A stretch of DNA of 64,000 nt from Coffea arabica (lineage: Eukaryota > Streptophyta > Magnoliopsida > Gentianales > Rubiaceae), in contig NC_092322.1 in NCBI RefSeq assembly GCF_036785885.1, forward strand, positions 11,616,466 to 11,680,465. The letters are read 5' to 3'. The position numbers and the translations under genes are program-made. The stretch's first letter is position 1. Each line of letters starts with the position of its first letter. This document shows positions 11,763-22,791 of the stretch, in pieces. The notes beneath the pieces were generated by a model. That model had not been told where the DNA came from and searched no databases. It saw nothing but the letters and a program-made list of their open reading frames with translations.

Positions 11763-13865
11763 TCAGGCGGCGTTCGCATCGCTGATCACCTCGGCCACCC
11801 CCGCAGGTGTCGGGAATTTGAAACTCAGGTAGTAGGTGGAGTAAACAGCTCTCAAAGCGTTAAGCGTGGGCCGGCCTATCAGCATGTTATAGGGAGAGTC
11901 TGCTTTGACCATCGTAACGCTGACAGGCACAGTTCGGCAACGGGGATGACACCCGACAGTCACCATCAGGGTCACCACGCCCTCCGGGTGGACGATGTGT
12001 CCCCCAAATCCGACAAGGGGGGTTCTGACAGGAGTGAGTTGCTCTCTGGTCAGTTTTAAACTTTCGAAAGTTCGGTAGTACAAGACGTCTATCGAGCTTC
12101 CGGGATCGACATAGACCTTTTTTACTATGTAGTTATTAGTGAGGACTTCAATCACGAGAGTTTCGTGATTGCTGGAGGCGGCAGGGACAGGGTCGTTGGG
12201 ACCGTAGGTGATCACTACGGATAATCGAGAACTTGGCTCGGCCGCTTCCATGCCGTCCTGGCGGTATGTCCGTTTTCGGGAGTTCTGACTGTCTTCTCCC
12301 GTTGGGCCACCTGCTATCGTGTTGATCACCCCGACAATGTTAGGGCCGTAACCCGGTGATCTGTCGCGCGGTGGGCGCTGATCCTCCCTGCGGTCTTCGG
12401 GTTCTCGGCAATGGATCTTGGTGTTCCGCCTGTCTTCTAGGCGAGGGCCCCGACTCTTCCGGTGGGAGGCGCTTCGGTTGTAAGCTCCATCCTTGCGGAC
12501 GAATTGCTTCAAGTGTCCTTGGCGGATCAGGTTCTCGATTTCTCGCTTCAGATCGTTGCAGTATTCGGTCTCGTGTCCGACATCTCGGTGGTAGGCACAA
12601 TAAAGGTTGGAGTTCCTCCTATCCCTCCTCCTCGGGATCTCAGGAGGGGTCCGACCGAGGTGATTTTGCCTCATCACCGCCAAGACGTGAGACCGGCTAG
12701 AATTGAGCGGGGTCAGCTCGGCGTCCGAGGTGGACGATCTGCCTTTCACGATCCGGTCGAAAACACTCCGGCGGTCTCGGAATTGGTTCGATGAGCCACT
12801 TGGGTCTGGTTCACCTCGGCCGGTGTCTTTTTTCCTCTGGAGGTTTTGCCCCGTACGAGCTGCCTGGGCTTCTCGCTTCATGCGATTTAAGTCCTAATTT
12901 CGGATTCCCTGGTCTACTCGTTCCCAGAGTTCCCGAAGTGTGCGGAGGTAATTCCGATGTATCTCAGTATTGAAGATCCCCGCAATCAACCCGTTGGTGA
13001 AGTCAGCTATAGTTACCTGCTCATTCTGATCAGGTATCTGCACATTTTCCTCATTGAACCTCTGCACGTACGAGCGCAGTGACTCGCCGGGACCCTGCTG
13101 CAGGTTCAAGAGATAAGCTAAAGTCTTCGTAATTGAGCGAGACGATACAAAGCGGTGAATGAACCGGTCTATCAACTCGTCCAGCGAGAAAATGCTCCTT
13201 GGCTCCAAGCCCCAGAACCATTTTCGGGCTTTCCCTTGTAAGAAGATAGGAAAAGCTCGGCAAATCACGGCGTTGGGGACGCAGTAGAGTCGAAATGCCA
13301 AGATGAAGGCGCGGAGGTGATCCTCGGGATCACCTCAGCCATCGTAGGAGTACAAGTTTGGGAGTTTAAAATTTGGGGGCATCATTTCCCCGTTGATGTC
13401 ATCAGTGAAGGGCGGAGCCCTCATGTAGTCGGCCGCTAAGCCTCCAGGACGCCGAGGTGGGTCCTCAGCTCGTTTTTCAAGTTGGTTCCGGAAAAATGCC
13501 CGGGAGACAGAAGCAATTTTGGAGGTCGCCTTAGAAGAGGTACGCCTGGAAGTACTCCGAGAGAGGCGCCCCTCATCGGAGTCCTCACCTGAAGGCACTT
13601 CAGGGGATTTCGTCGGCCTCCTCTTGGAAGATTCGGCCTTTTCTTTCCCCTGCCTTTTAAGGTACCACCCAAGTTTCTCAAAAATGTTGGAGTTGTCTGA
13701 TACGAACTCGGCCATCTTGGCGATGGCGTCCTCGTTGGGCTGGGTCCTTTGGGACCCTTGTTCTTCAGAGATGCGATGTTGCTGGGCTCCCGAGGTCTGC
13801 CCAGCCCCGGTCGAGGGAACTCTTCCGCTTCTGGAGTGCGTGGATCTAATTTTAGCAATACTCTC
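11763..13865 (-). pseudogene. Decayed gag-protease of Tat element 1
   Basis: The gag core is recognisable from PIFLQGKARKWFWGLEP and LAYLLNLQQGPGESLRSY, followed by a zinc-knuckle-like stretch (YCAYHRDVGHETEYC) and an aspartic protease with KVYVDPGSSIDVLYY. Gag C-terminus and protease are in one frame here (12881-11763). Two in-frame stops interrupt gag: TGA at 13335-13337, where arginine is expected before GDPEDH, and TAG at 12894-12896. Both fit C-to-T changes. The first ~150 nt of gag, next to the primer-binding site, are poorly defined. Confidence 0.85.
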
Positions 13866-13884
13866 GTTCCCACAGACGGCGCCA
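13865..13884 (-). other. Primer-binding site of Tat element 1
   Basis: On the minus strand the sequence TGGCGCCGTCTGTGGGAAC starts two bases after the end of the 5' LTR. It begins with TGG, as needed to pair with a tRNA CCA end. Element 2 has the same site at the same spacing. The tRNA species was not determined. Confidence 0.8.
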
Positions 13885-13886
13885 AT

Positions 13887-14467
13887 TGAAGAGGTGATTT
13901 TTGGTGGGTAGATAGACCGACCTAAATCAGTCCTCTCTGAGATGAGGTGAGGTATCTTTATTTGTCTGAAATGGATGGCGAGACTTCTCCCCTGATATCA
14001 CTCCGACGATCAAGTAAGTATGAGAACGAGAAAAATAGTAATATATGAGAATGAACAGTGTGCTTACTTGTTAAGAGTGTCTGGGGAGTATTTATAGAGT
14101 GGGAGTAAAAGGTAGGACGGAGGCTCATGCTGGTGGGAACCACGTCCTGGTATTACGGCTCTGTTCCCTGTCAGGAGCTCTGACTCTGACACTGTAGCCG
14201 CCAGGGCAGGGTGACGGGGAGCCTTACGTAGTAGCCATTAAAAGCATCCGCTACTTTTCAGATAAAGCACTGGCTCTGGACGATGTCAAAGGTGTTGACA
14301 TCATTAGCGTGCAGCTGAGGTGGAAACTTGATGAGCAGAGACTGCCTACGTGGTAGACTAGGGACCCGGTCGAGCTCAGGGGTCGTGCTCAGGTCATGAT
14401 TACGCTCTAATGAGAGAAGAAATGGGTTCACCTCGGCCTTGCGGGGTGACCGAGGTGAGCATCCTTA
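13887..14467 (-). repeat. 5' LTR of Tat element 1 (LTR A of the array)
   Basis: 581 bp; the plus-strand right end reads CATCCTTA instead of CATCCTCA, so the canonical terminal dinucleotide has mutated. It is followed by the right target duplication GTATC (14468-14472). A minus-strand TATA box lies at 14089-14096. This LTR is the left boundary of the gene X array. Confidence 0.92.
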
Positions 14468-14472
14468 GTATC

Positions 14473-15507
14473 AAATGCTGTGGACTCAATATGGAATTAG
14501 CCCTTCCTCAAAAGCTTCAATACTAATAATAATGATAATAATAATAATAATAATACGAGTCATTAATAAATAAAATTGGCACCTTATACAAATTTTCATG
14601 CGAACAATACAAGTCATTGTGCATTTGAAGTGTAAAATTGAAAGAGGTGAATTCTTGATTAGCTTTTAGGGGATGAGAGCTTTTCCGTCTACTACATGCA
14701 TGTGTACATATACATGTGCATGTATGTGATGTGATTACCTCATAAAAAAGCTTATGGGGTAATTTTTGGACAAGAATAATGTTAAAATACCATACGCGTT
14801 TTTAAATTTCTTTTGGTGCTTCTATTCTACAGGGAATATATAATAAAATTATCAAAAATATAAACTTGCCCAATGTACATGTCTATCACAAATATACAAT
14901 TACTAATTGTTGCTGTAAAGGTATCCATGTAATATATATATCCATTTTTGCCGCCAATTGTTTGTTGCGGTAAAATACTCTCTCGCATTTCCTGATTTAA
15001 GTGAATCACCCTTAGCTAAAAAATCATTTATATAAAAACTTGTAAGCTCTTAAATACAAACAAACAAAGAAATGCGAAAATGCTTCTAGCCGAACCCTAG
15101 AATCAAGTATGATGCATCTATCAGATTCTACTCATTCCAACATGAGAAAAAACAAACTGCATCTATCAGATCAAAAAACGAGAAATCAAACAACATTAGT
15201 CCAACGATCACCAAAAGTTGATAAAAGTTTGAAACCGAAAATTCAAGATACGTCCGAGATTGTTTACAAGTAATCAGCTACAAACGACGATCATCCAAGA
15301 TGCCTGAAAATACTGTTGCATTTTCACATCTAATATGCATTACCACCAAAAACACAAAAATTTCCGTAGGTGTAAAGCTCAGAAAATCATCTATCGTTTC
15401 TGGGAAAGAAAAAAAAAAAGAAAAAGTAAAGCTCAGAAAATGAGAAACAAGCTGTTTTCGTATTAATCCCTTCCTCCTCATCCTTGTACCCCCGTTCCTG
15501 CTCCACT
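14473..15507. other. 3' flank of gene X copy 1
   Basis: AT-rich DNA with an (AAT)n microsatellite at about 14525-14553 and an alternating ACATGTGCATGT-type stretch near 14695-14730. It is repeated in every unit of the array (16909-, 19347-, 21785-). Part of it, next to 15507, should be 3' UTR of gene X. No coding frame of its own is supported. Confidence 0.5.
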
Positions 15508-16317
15508 CTATGGCTCCATTTCTTCCTCCTCGTGCTGCTGGATCTCTACGGCTCCACAAGCTGGGACCTCCTCGGCTTCACGTCTTCCTCCTGCAGGAAC
15601 ATCCGCAGCCTCGCCTCGCCCTGCTCCTGCTCCAGCTAATTGAACCTCCCCTCCTCCAACCTCCTGCTGCAACTGCCTGTCCCTGTATCAAGACCAAGAG
15701 CGCTTATTACATAGCACAACACAAGAAAACAATAGATTAGTAAGGTCTATTACATGACGTTGGACCGGAGGCGTCAAGATCCACTGTGCTTCTGGATCAG
15801 CAGCACCATCAGGCCGCATATTACACGCCCCAGTTTTATAGTGTGGACAGTATATCAAACGGCAGCCTTGAAAGTTAACTGGAACTATCCGCTCATCCCC
15901 CTTCGCGAGGCACCTGAAGTAGTATTTTCTACCCCACCCAAAAACCAAGAACAATCCATGCCCAAACTCTACGGCAGCAAACATTAGTGGATATAACACT
16001 GACTTTTCAAACCCATGTTCAGTTTGCTTGGTTATGAAATCAACCAAAGCAAAGCAGACATGAACGCTGCAGAAGCCTATCCCAAGTATCCCGAGAGCGT
16101 CGCCCCACTTAGACCCATCCCCAGCATACCCTACAGGAATGCACTTACACCTTCGTTTAAACTCAACTCCTTCGCTTCGGCCCAGGAGGCGATAGCTAAA
16201 AATCGACCAAGCCCACCCAGCCAAAGCCACTAGAAGGGCAACCAATGCAGGTATCTTCCGATTTTCCCAGTACACGGCGGATACTTCTGCTCCCAGCCCT
16301 AAAATGGCGGGGGCAAG
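15508..16317 (-). CDS. Gene X copy 1: unknown multi-pass membrane protein, lacks first exon
   Basis: Exon 2 is 16317-15754 (188 codons, opening LAPAILGLGAEVSAVYWENR), and exon 3 is probably 15672-15508. There is no first exon: six bases upstream of exon 2 an LTR begins. Exon 2 encodes three clear hydrophobic segments (IPALVALLVALAGWAWSIF; ALGILGIGF.SVHVCFALV; LYPLMFAAVEFGHGLFLVFG) and a Cys-bearing segment (GCRLIYCPHYKTGACNMRP). Copy 1 has Cys where copies 2-4 have Trp in GFWSVHVC. The assumed exon 3 is acidic and here ends EEEEMEP by a TAG not present in the other copies. The exon 2/3 junction is inferred (GTAATA donor, CAG acceptor, ~80-nt intron). No family was recognised. Without exon 1 there is no Met before the third membrane segment, so it may be a pseudogene. 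Confidence 0.6.
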
Positions 16318-16322
16318 CTGAA

Positions 16323-16903
16323 TGAAGAGGTGATTTTTGGTGGGTAGATAGACCGACGTAAATCAGTCCTCTCCGAGATGAGGTGAGGTATCTTTGTTTG
16401 TCCGAAATGGATGGCGGGGCTTCTCCCCTGAGATCACTCCGACGATCAAGTTAGTATGAGAACGAGAAAAATAGTAGTATATGAGAATGAACAGTGTGCT
16501 TACTTGTTAAGAGTGCCTGGGGAGTATTTATAGAGTGTGAGTAAAAGGTAGGACGGGGGCTCATGCTGGTGGGACCCACATCCTGGTATTACGGCTCTGT
16601 TCCCTGTCAGGAGGTCTGACTCTGACACTGTAGCCGCCTGGGCAGGGTGACGGGGAGCCTGACGTAGTAGCCATTAAAAGCATCCGGTACTTTTCAGATA
16701 AAGCACTGGCTCTGGACAATGTCAAAGGTGTTGACATCATTAGCGTGCAGCTGAGGTGGAAACTTGATGAGCAGAGACTGCCTACGTGGTAGACTAGGGA
16801 CCCGGTCGAGCTCAGAGGTCGTGCTCAGGTCATGATTACGCTCTGATGAGAGAAGAAATGGGTTCACCTCGGCCTTGCGGGGTGACCGAGGTGAGCATCC
16901 TCA
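16323..16903 (-). repeat. Internal LTR 1 of the array
   Basis: 581 bp, same family and orientation as the element 1 LTRs. Left neighbour is CTGAA, right neighbour GTATC, so its two flanks do not match each other; each matches a different insertion site. A minus-strand TATA box (plus strand TATTTATA, 16525-16532) lies about 210 bp upstream of gene X copy 1 exon 2. Confidence 0.92.
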
Positions 16904-18014
16904 GTATCAAATGCTGTGGACTCAATATGGAATTAGCCCTTCCTCAAAAGCTTCAATACTAATAATAATGATAATAATAATAATAATAATACGAGTCATT
17001 AATAAATAAAATTGGCACCTTATACAAATTTTCATGCGAACAATACAAGTCATTGTGCATTTGAAGTGTAAAATTGAGAGGGGTGAATTCTTGATTAGCT
17101 TTTAGGGGATGAGAGCTTTTCCGTCTACTACATGCACGTGTACATATACATGTGCATGTATATGATGTGATAACCTCATAAAAAAGCTTATGGGGTAATT
17201 TTTGGACAAGAATAATGTTAAAATACCATACGTGTTTTTAAATTTCTTTTGGTGCTTCTATTCTACAGGGAATATACAATAAAATTATCACAAATATAAA
17301 CTTGCACAATGTACATGTCTATCACAAATATACAATTACTAATTGTTGCGGTAATGGTATCCATGTAATATATATATATCAATTTTTACCGCCAATTGTT
17401 TGTTGCGGTAAAATACTCTCTCGCATTTCCTGATTTAAGTGAATCACCCTTAACTAAAAAATCATTTATATAAAAACTTGTAAGCTCTTAAATACAAACA
17501 AACAAAGAAATGCGAAAATGCTTCTAGCCGAACCCTAGAATCAAGTATGATGCATCTATCAGATTCTACTCATTCCAACATGAGAAAAAACAAACTGCAT
17601 CTATCAAATCAGAAAACGAGAAATCAAACAACATTAGTCCAACGATCACCAAAAGTTGATAAAAGTTTGAAACCGAAAATTCAAGATACGTCCGAGATTG
17701 ATTACAAGTAATCAGCTACAAACGACGATCATCCAAGATGCCTGAAAATACTGTTGTATTTTCACATCTAATATGCATTACCACCAAAAACACAAAAATT
17801 CCCGTAAGTGTAAAGCTCAGAAAATCATCTATCGTTTCTGGGAAAGAAAAAAAAAAAGAAAAAGTAAAGCTCAGAAAATGAGAAACAAGCTGTTTTCGTA
17901 TTAATCCCTTCCTCCACATCCTTGTACCCCTGTTCCTGCTCCACTCTCTGGCTCCATTTCTTCCTCCTCGTGCTGCTGGATCTCTACGGCTCCACAAGCT
18001 GGGACCTCCTCGGC

Positions 18015-18755
18015 TTAACGTCTTCCTCCTGCAGGAACATCCGCAGCCTCGTCTCGCCCTGCTCCTGCTCCAGCTAATTGAACCTTCCCTCCTCCAACCT
18101 CCTGCTGCAACTGCCTGTCCCTGTATCAAGACCAAGAGCGCTTATTACATAGCACAACACATGAAAACAATAGATTAGTAAGGTCTATTACATGACGTTG
18201 GACCGGAGGCGTTAAGATCCACTGTGCTTCTGGATCAGCAGCGCCATCAGGCCGCATATTACACGCCCCAGTTTTATAGTGTGGACAGTATATCAAACGG
18301 CAGCCTTGAAAGTTAACTGGAACTATCCGCTCATCCCCCTTCGCGAGGCACCTGAAGTAGTATTTTCTACCCCACCCAAAAACCAAGAACAATCCATGCC
18401 CAAACTCTACGGCAGCAAACATTAGTGGATATAACACTGACTTTTCAAACCCATGTTCAGTTTGCTTGGTTATGAAATCAACCAAAGCAAAGCAGACATG
18501 AACGCTCCAGAAGCCTATCCCAAGTATCCCGAGAGCGTCGCCCCACTTAGACCCATCCCCAGCATACCCTACAGGAATGCACTTACGCCTTCGTTTAAAC
18601 TCAACTCCTTCGCTTCGGCCCAGGAGGCGATAGCCAAAAATCGACCAAGCCCACCCAGCCAAAGCCACTAGAAGGGCAACCAATGCAGGTATCTTCCGAT
18701 TTTCCCTGTACACGGCGGATACTTCTGCTCCCAGCCCTAAAATGGCGGGGGCAAG
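18015..18755 (-). pseudogene. Gene X copy 2: no first exon, early stop in exon 3
   Basis: Exon 2 at 18755-18192 is fully open and encodes the same 188 residues as the other copies with a few substitutions (FGYRLLG, KRRRKC). Exon 3, taken at 18110-18015, reaches a TAA where the other copies have GAA (acidic frame, after AGGRR). Only 31 residues of the tail would be made. As in copy 1, an LTR (18761-19341) replaces the first exon. If the alternative basic frame of exon 3 is the real one, this stop would not apply; that frame is open in all copies, which makes the splice call uncertain. Confidence 0.55.
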
Positions 18756-18760
18756 CTGAA

Positions 18761-19341
18761 TGAAGAGGTGATTTTTGGTGGGTAGATAGACCGACCTAAA
18801 TCAGTCCTCTCCGAGATGAGGTGAGGTATCTTTGTTTGTCCGAAATGGATGGCGGGGCTTCTCCCCTGAGATCACTCCGACGATCAAGTTAGTATGAGAA
18901 CGAGAAAAATAGTAGTATATGAGAATGAACAGTGTGCTTACTTGTTAAGAGTGCCTGGGGAGTATTTATAGAGTGTGAGTAAAAGGTAGGACGGGGGCTC
19001 ATGCTGGTGGGACCCACATCCTGGTATTACGGCTCTGTTCCCTGTCAGGAGGTCTGACTCTGACACTGTAGCCGCCTGGGCAGGGTGACGGGGAGCCTGA
19101 CGTAGTAGCCATTAAAAGCATCCGGTACTTTTCAGATAAAGCACTGGCTCTGGACAATGTCAAAGGTGTTGACATCATTAGCGTGCAGCTGAGGTGGAAA
19201 CTTGATGAGCAGAGACTGCCTACGTGGTAGACTAGGGACCCGGTCGAGCTCAGAGGTCGTGCTCAGGTCATGATTACGCTCTGATGAGAGAAGAAATGGG
19301 TTCACCTCGGCCTTGCGGGGTGACCGAGGTGAGCATCCTCA
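18761..19341 (-). repeat. Internal LTR 2 of the array
   Basis: 581 bp, almost identical to internal LTRs 1 and 3, flanked by CTGAA and GTATC. It lies directly upstream of gene X copy 2 on the minus strand. Confidence 0.92.
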
Positions 19342-20353
19342 GTATCAAATGCTGTGGACTCAATATGGAATTAGCCCTTCCTCAAAAGCTTCAATACTAA
19401 TAATAATGATAATAATAATAATAATAATACGAGTCATTAATAAATAAAATTGGCACCTTATACAAATTTTCATGCGAACAATACAAGTCATTGTGCATTT
19501 GAAGTGTAAAATTGAGAGGGGTGAATTCTTGATTAGCTTTTAGGGGATGAGAGCTTTTCCGTCTACTACATGCACGTGTACATATACATGTGCATGTATA
19601 TGATGTGATAACCTCATAAAAAAGCTTATGGGGTAATTTTTGGACAAGAATAATGTTAAAATACCATACGTGTTTTTAAATTTCTTTTGGTGCTTCTATT
19701 CTACAGGGAATATACAATAAAATTATCACAAATATAAACTTGCACAATGTACATGTCTATCACAAATATACAATTACTAATTGTTGCGGTAATGGTATCC
19801 ATGTAATATATATATATCAATTTTTACCGCCAATTGTTTGTTGCGGTAAAATACTCTCTCGCATTTCCTGATTTAAGTGAATCACCCTTAACTAAAAAAT
19901 CATTTATATAAAAACTTGTAAGCTCTTAAATACAAACAAACAAAGAAATGCGAAAATGCTTCTAGCCGAACCCTAGAATCAAGTATGATGCATCTATCAG
20001 ATTCTACTCATTCCAACATGAGAAAAAACAAACTGCATCTATCAGATCAGAAAACGAGAAATCAAACAACATTAGTCCAACGATCACCAAAAGTTGATAA
20101 AAGTTTGAAACCGAAAATTCAAGATACGTCCGAGATTGATTACAAGTAATCAGCTACAAACGACGATCATCCAAGATGCCTGAAAATACTGTTGTATTTT
20201 CACATCTAATATGCATTACCACCAAAAACACAAAAATTCCCGTAAGTGTAAAGCTCAGAAAATCATCTATCGTTTCTGGGAAAGAAAAAAAAAAAGAAAA
20301 AGTAAAGCTCAGAAAATGAGAAACAAGCTGTTTTCGTATTAATCCCTTCCTCC

Positions 20354-21193
20354 TCATCCTTGTACCCCCGTTCCTGCTCCACTCTCTGGCTCCATTTCTT
20401 CCTCCTCGTGCTGCTGGATCTCTACGGCTCCACAAGCTGGGACCTCCTCGGCTTCACGTCTTCCTCCTGCAGGAACATCCGCAGTCTCGCCTCGCCCTGC
20501 TCCTGCTCCAGCTAATTGAACCTTCCCTCCTCCAACCTCCTGCTGCAACTGCCTGTCCCTGTATCAAGACCAAGAGCGCTTATTACATAGCACAACACAT
20601 GAAAACAATAGATTAGTAAGGTCTATTACATGACGTTGGACCGGAGGCATTAAGATCCACTGTGCTTCTGGATCAGCAGCGCCATCAGGCCGCATATTAC
20701 ACGCCCCAGTTTTATAGTGTGGACAGTATATCAAACGGCAGCCTTGAAAGTTAACTGGAACTATCCGCTCATCCCCCTTCGCGAGGCACCTGAAGTAGTA
20801 TTTTCTACCCCACCCAAAAACCAAGAACAATCCATGCCCAAACTCTACGGCAGCAAACATTAGTGGATATAACACTGACTTTTCAAACCCATGTTCAGTT
20901 TGCTTGGTTATGAAATCAACCAAAGCAAAGCAGACATGAACGCTCCAGAAGCCTATCCCAAGTATCCCGAGAGCGTCGCCCCACTTAGACCCATCCCCAG
21001 CATACCCTACAGGAATGCACTTACGCCTTCGTTTAAACTCAACTCCTTCGCTTCGGCCCAGGAGGCGATAGCTAAAAATCGACCAAGCCCACCCAGCCAA
21101 AGCCACTAGAAGGGCAACCAATGCAGGTATCTTCCGATTTTCCCAGTACACGGCGGATACTTCTGCTCCCAGCCCTAAAATGGCGGGGGCAAG
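20354..21193 (-). CDS. Gene X copy 3: unknown multi-pass membrane protein, lacks first exon
   Basis: Exon 2 is 21193-20630 and the inferred exon 3 is 20548-20354, an acidic tail (GGRREAEEVPACGAVEIQQH, then a run of Glu) ending GAGTGVQG. All frames match copy 4. It differs from copy 4 by small substitutions (for example LMPPVQ for LTPPVQ). No first exon is present; LTR 21199-21779 adjoins exon 2. The three hydrophobic segments suggest an integral membrane protein, but location and role are unknown. Confidence 0.6.
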
Positions 21194-21198
21194 CTGAA

Positions 21199-21779
21199 TG
21201 AAGAGGTGATTTTTGGTGGGTAGATAGACCGACCTAAATCAGTCCTCTCCGAGATGAGGTGAGGTATCTTTGTTTGTCCGAAATGGATGGCGGGGCTTCT
21301 CCCCTGAGATCACTCCGACGATCAAGTTAGTATGAGAACGAGAAAAATAGTAGTATATGAGAATGAACAGTGTGCTTACTTGTTAAGAGTGCCTGGGGAG
21401 TATTTATAGAGTGTGAGTAAAAGGTAGGACGGGGGCTCATGCTGGTGGGACCCACATCCTGGTATTACGGCTCTGTTCCCTGTCAGGAGGTCTGACTCTG
21501 ACACTGTAGCCGCCTGGGCAGGGTGACGGGGAGCCTGACGTAGTAGCCATTAAAAGCATCCGGTACTTTTCAGATAAAGCACTGGCTCTGGACAATGTCA
21601 AAGGTGTTGACATCATTAGCGTGCAGCTGAGGTGGAAACTTGATGAGCAGAGACTGCCTACGTGGTAGACTAGGGACCCGGTCGAGCTCAGATGTCGTGC
21701 TCAGGTCATGATTACGCTCTGATGAGAGAAGAAATGGGTTCACCTCGGCCTTGCGGGGTGACCGAGGTGAGCATCCTCA
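21199..21779 (-). repeat. Internal LTR 3 of the array
   Basis: 581 bp, near-identical to internal LTRs 1 and 2, flanked by CTGAA and GTATC. It differs by a few bases (for example CAGATGTCG where the others have CAGAGGTCG). Confidence 0.92.
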
Positions 21780-22791
21780 GTATCAAATGCTGTGGACTCA
21801 ATATGGAATTATCCCTTCCTCAAAAGCTTCAATACTAATAATAATGATAATAATAATAATAATAATACGAGTCATTAATAAATAAAATTGGCACCTTATA
21901 CAAATTTTCATGCGAACAATACAAGTCATTGTGCATTTGAAGTGTAAAATTGAGAGGGGTGAATTCTTGATTAGCTTTTAGGGGATGAGATCTTTTCCGT
22001 CTACTACATGCACGTGTACATATACATGTGCATGTATATGATGTGATAACCTCATAAAAAAGCTTATGGGGTAATTTTTGGACAAGAATAATGTTAAAAT
22101 ACCATACGTGTTTTTAAATTTCTTTTGGTGCTTCTATTCTACAGGGAATATACAATAAAATTATCACAAATATAAACTTGCACAATGTACATGTCTATCA
22201 CAAATATACAATTACTAATTGTTGCGGTAATGGTATCCATGTAATATATATATATCAATTTTTACCGCCAATTATTTGTTGCGGTAAAATACTCTCTCGC
22301 ATTTCCTGATTTAAGTGAATCACCCTTAGCTAAAAAATCATTTATATAAAAACTTGTAAGCTCTTAAATACAAACAAACAAAGAAATGCGAAAATGCTTC
22401 TAGCCGAACCCTAGAATCAAGTATGATGCATCTATCAGATTCTACTCATTCCAACATGAGAAAAAACAAACTGCATCTATCAGATCAGAAAACGAGAAAT
22501 CAAACAACATTAGTCCAACGATCACCAAAAGTTGATAAAAGTTTGAAACCGAAAATTCAAGATACGTCCGAGATTGATTACAAGTAATCAGCTACAAACG
22601 ACGATCATCCAAGATGCCTGAAAATACTGTTGCATTTTCACATCTAATATGCATTACCACCAAAAACACAAAAATTCCCGTAGGTGTAAAGCTCAGAAAA
22701 TCATCTATCGTTTCTGGGAAAGAAAAAAAAAAAGAAAAAGTAAAGCTCAGAAAATGAGAAACAAGCTGTTTTCGTATTAATCCCTTCCTCC

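Larger units (their letters stand above)
4847..14467 (-). mobile_element. Tat element 1: full-length Ty3/gypsy retrotransposon, decayed
   Basis: A complete LTR element of 9,621 bp on the minus strand, flanked by the 5-bp duplication GTATC at 4842-4846 and 14468-14472. The LTRs are 581 bp each. Next to the 5' LTR lies a primer-binding site (TGGCGCCGTCTGTGGGAAC) and next to the 3' LTR a purine tract. Order in the sense direction is gag, protease, reverse transcriptase, RNase H, second RNase H, integrase, then an antisense gene. The second RNase H and the antisense gene place it in the Tat lineage. By-eye comparison of the two LTRs finds about 24 differences in 581 bp (about 4%), so it is older than element 2. 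The coding part carries many stops and at least one frameshift, so it is not autonomous. Confidence 0.93.

Noticed and set aside
16015-16233. Plus-strand 72-codon frames recurring in each array unit
   Set aside because: They are the exact complement of gene X exon 2 and repeat only because the unit repeats.
17716-18135. 139-codon Arg-rich frame in gene X copy 2 (and the 93-codon versions in the other copies)
   Set aside because: It overlaps the more protein-like acidic frame of the same exon and runs on into A/T-rich 3' flank. It cannot be fully excluded, as noted for gene X.
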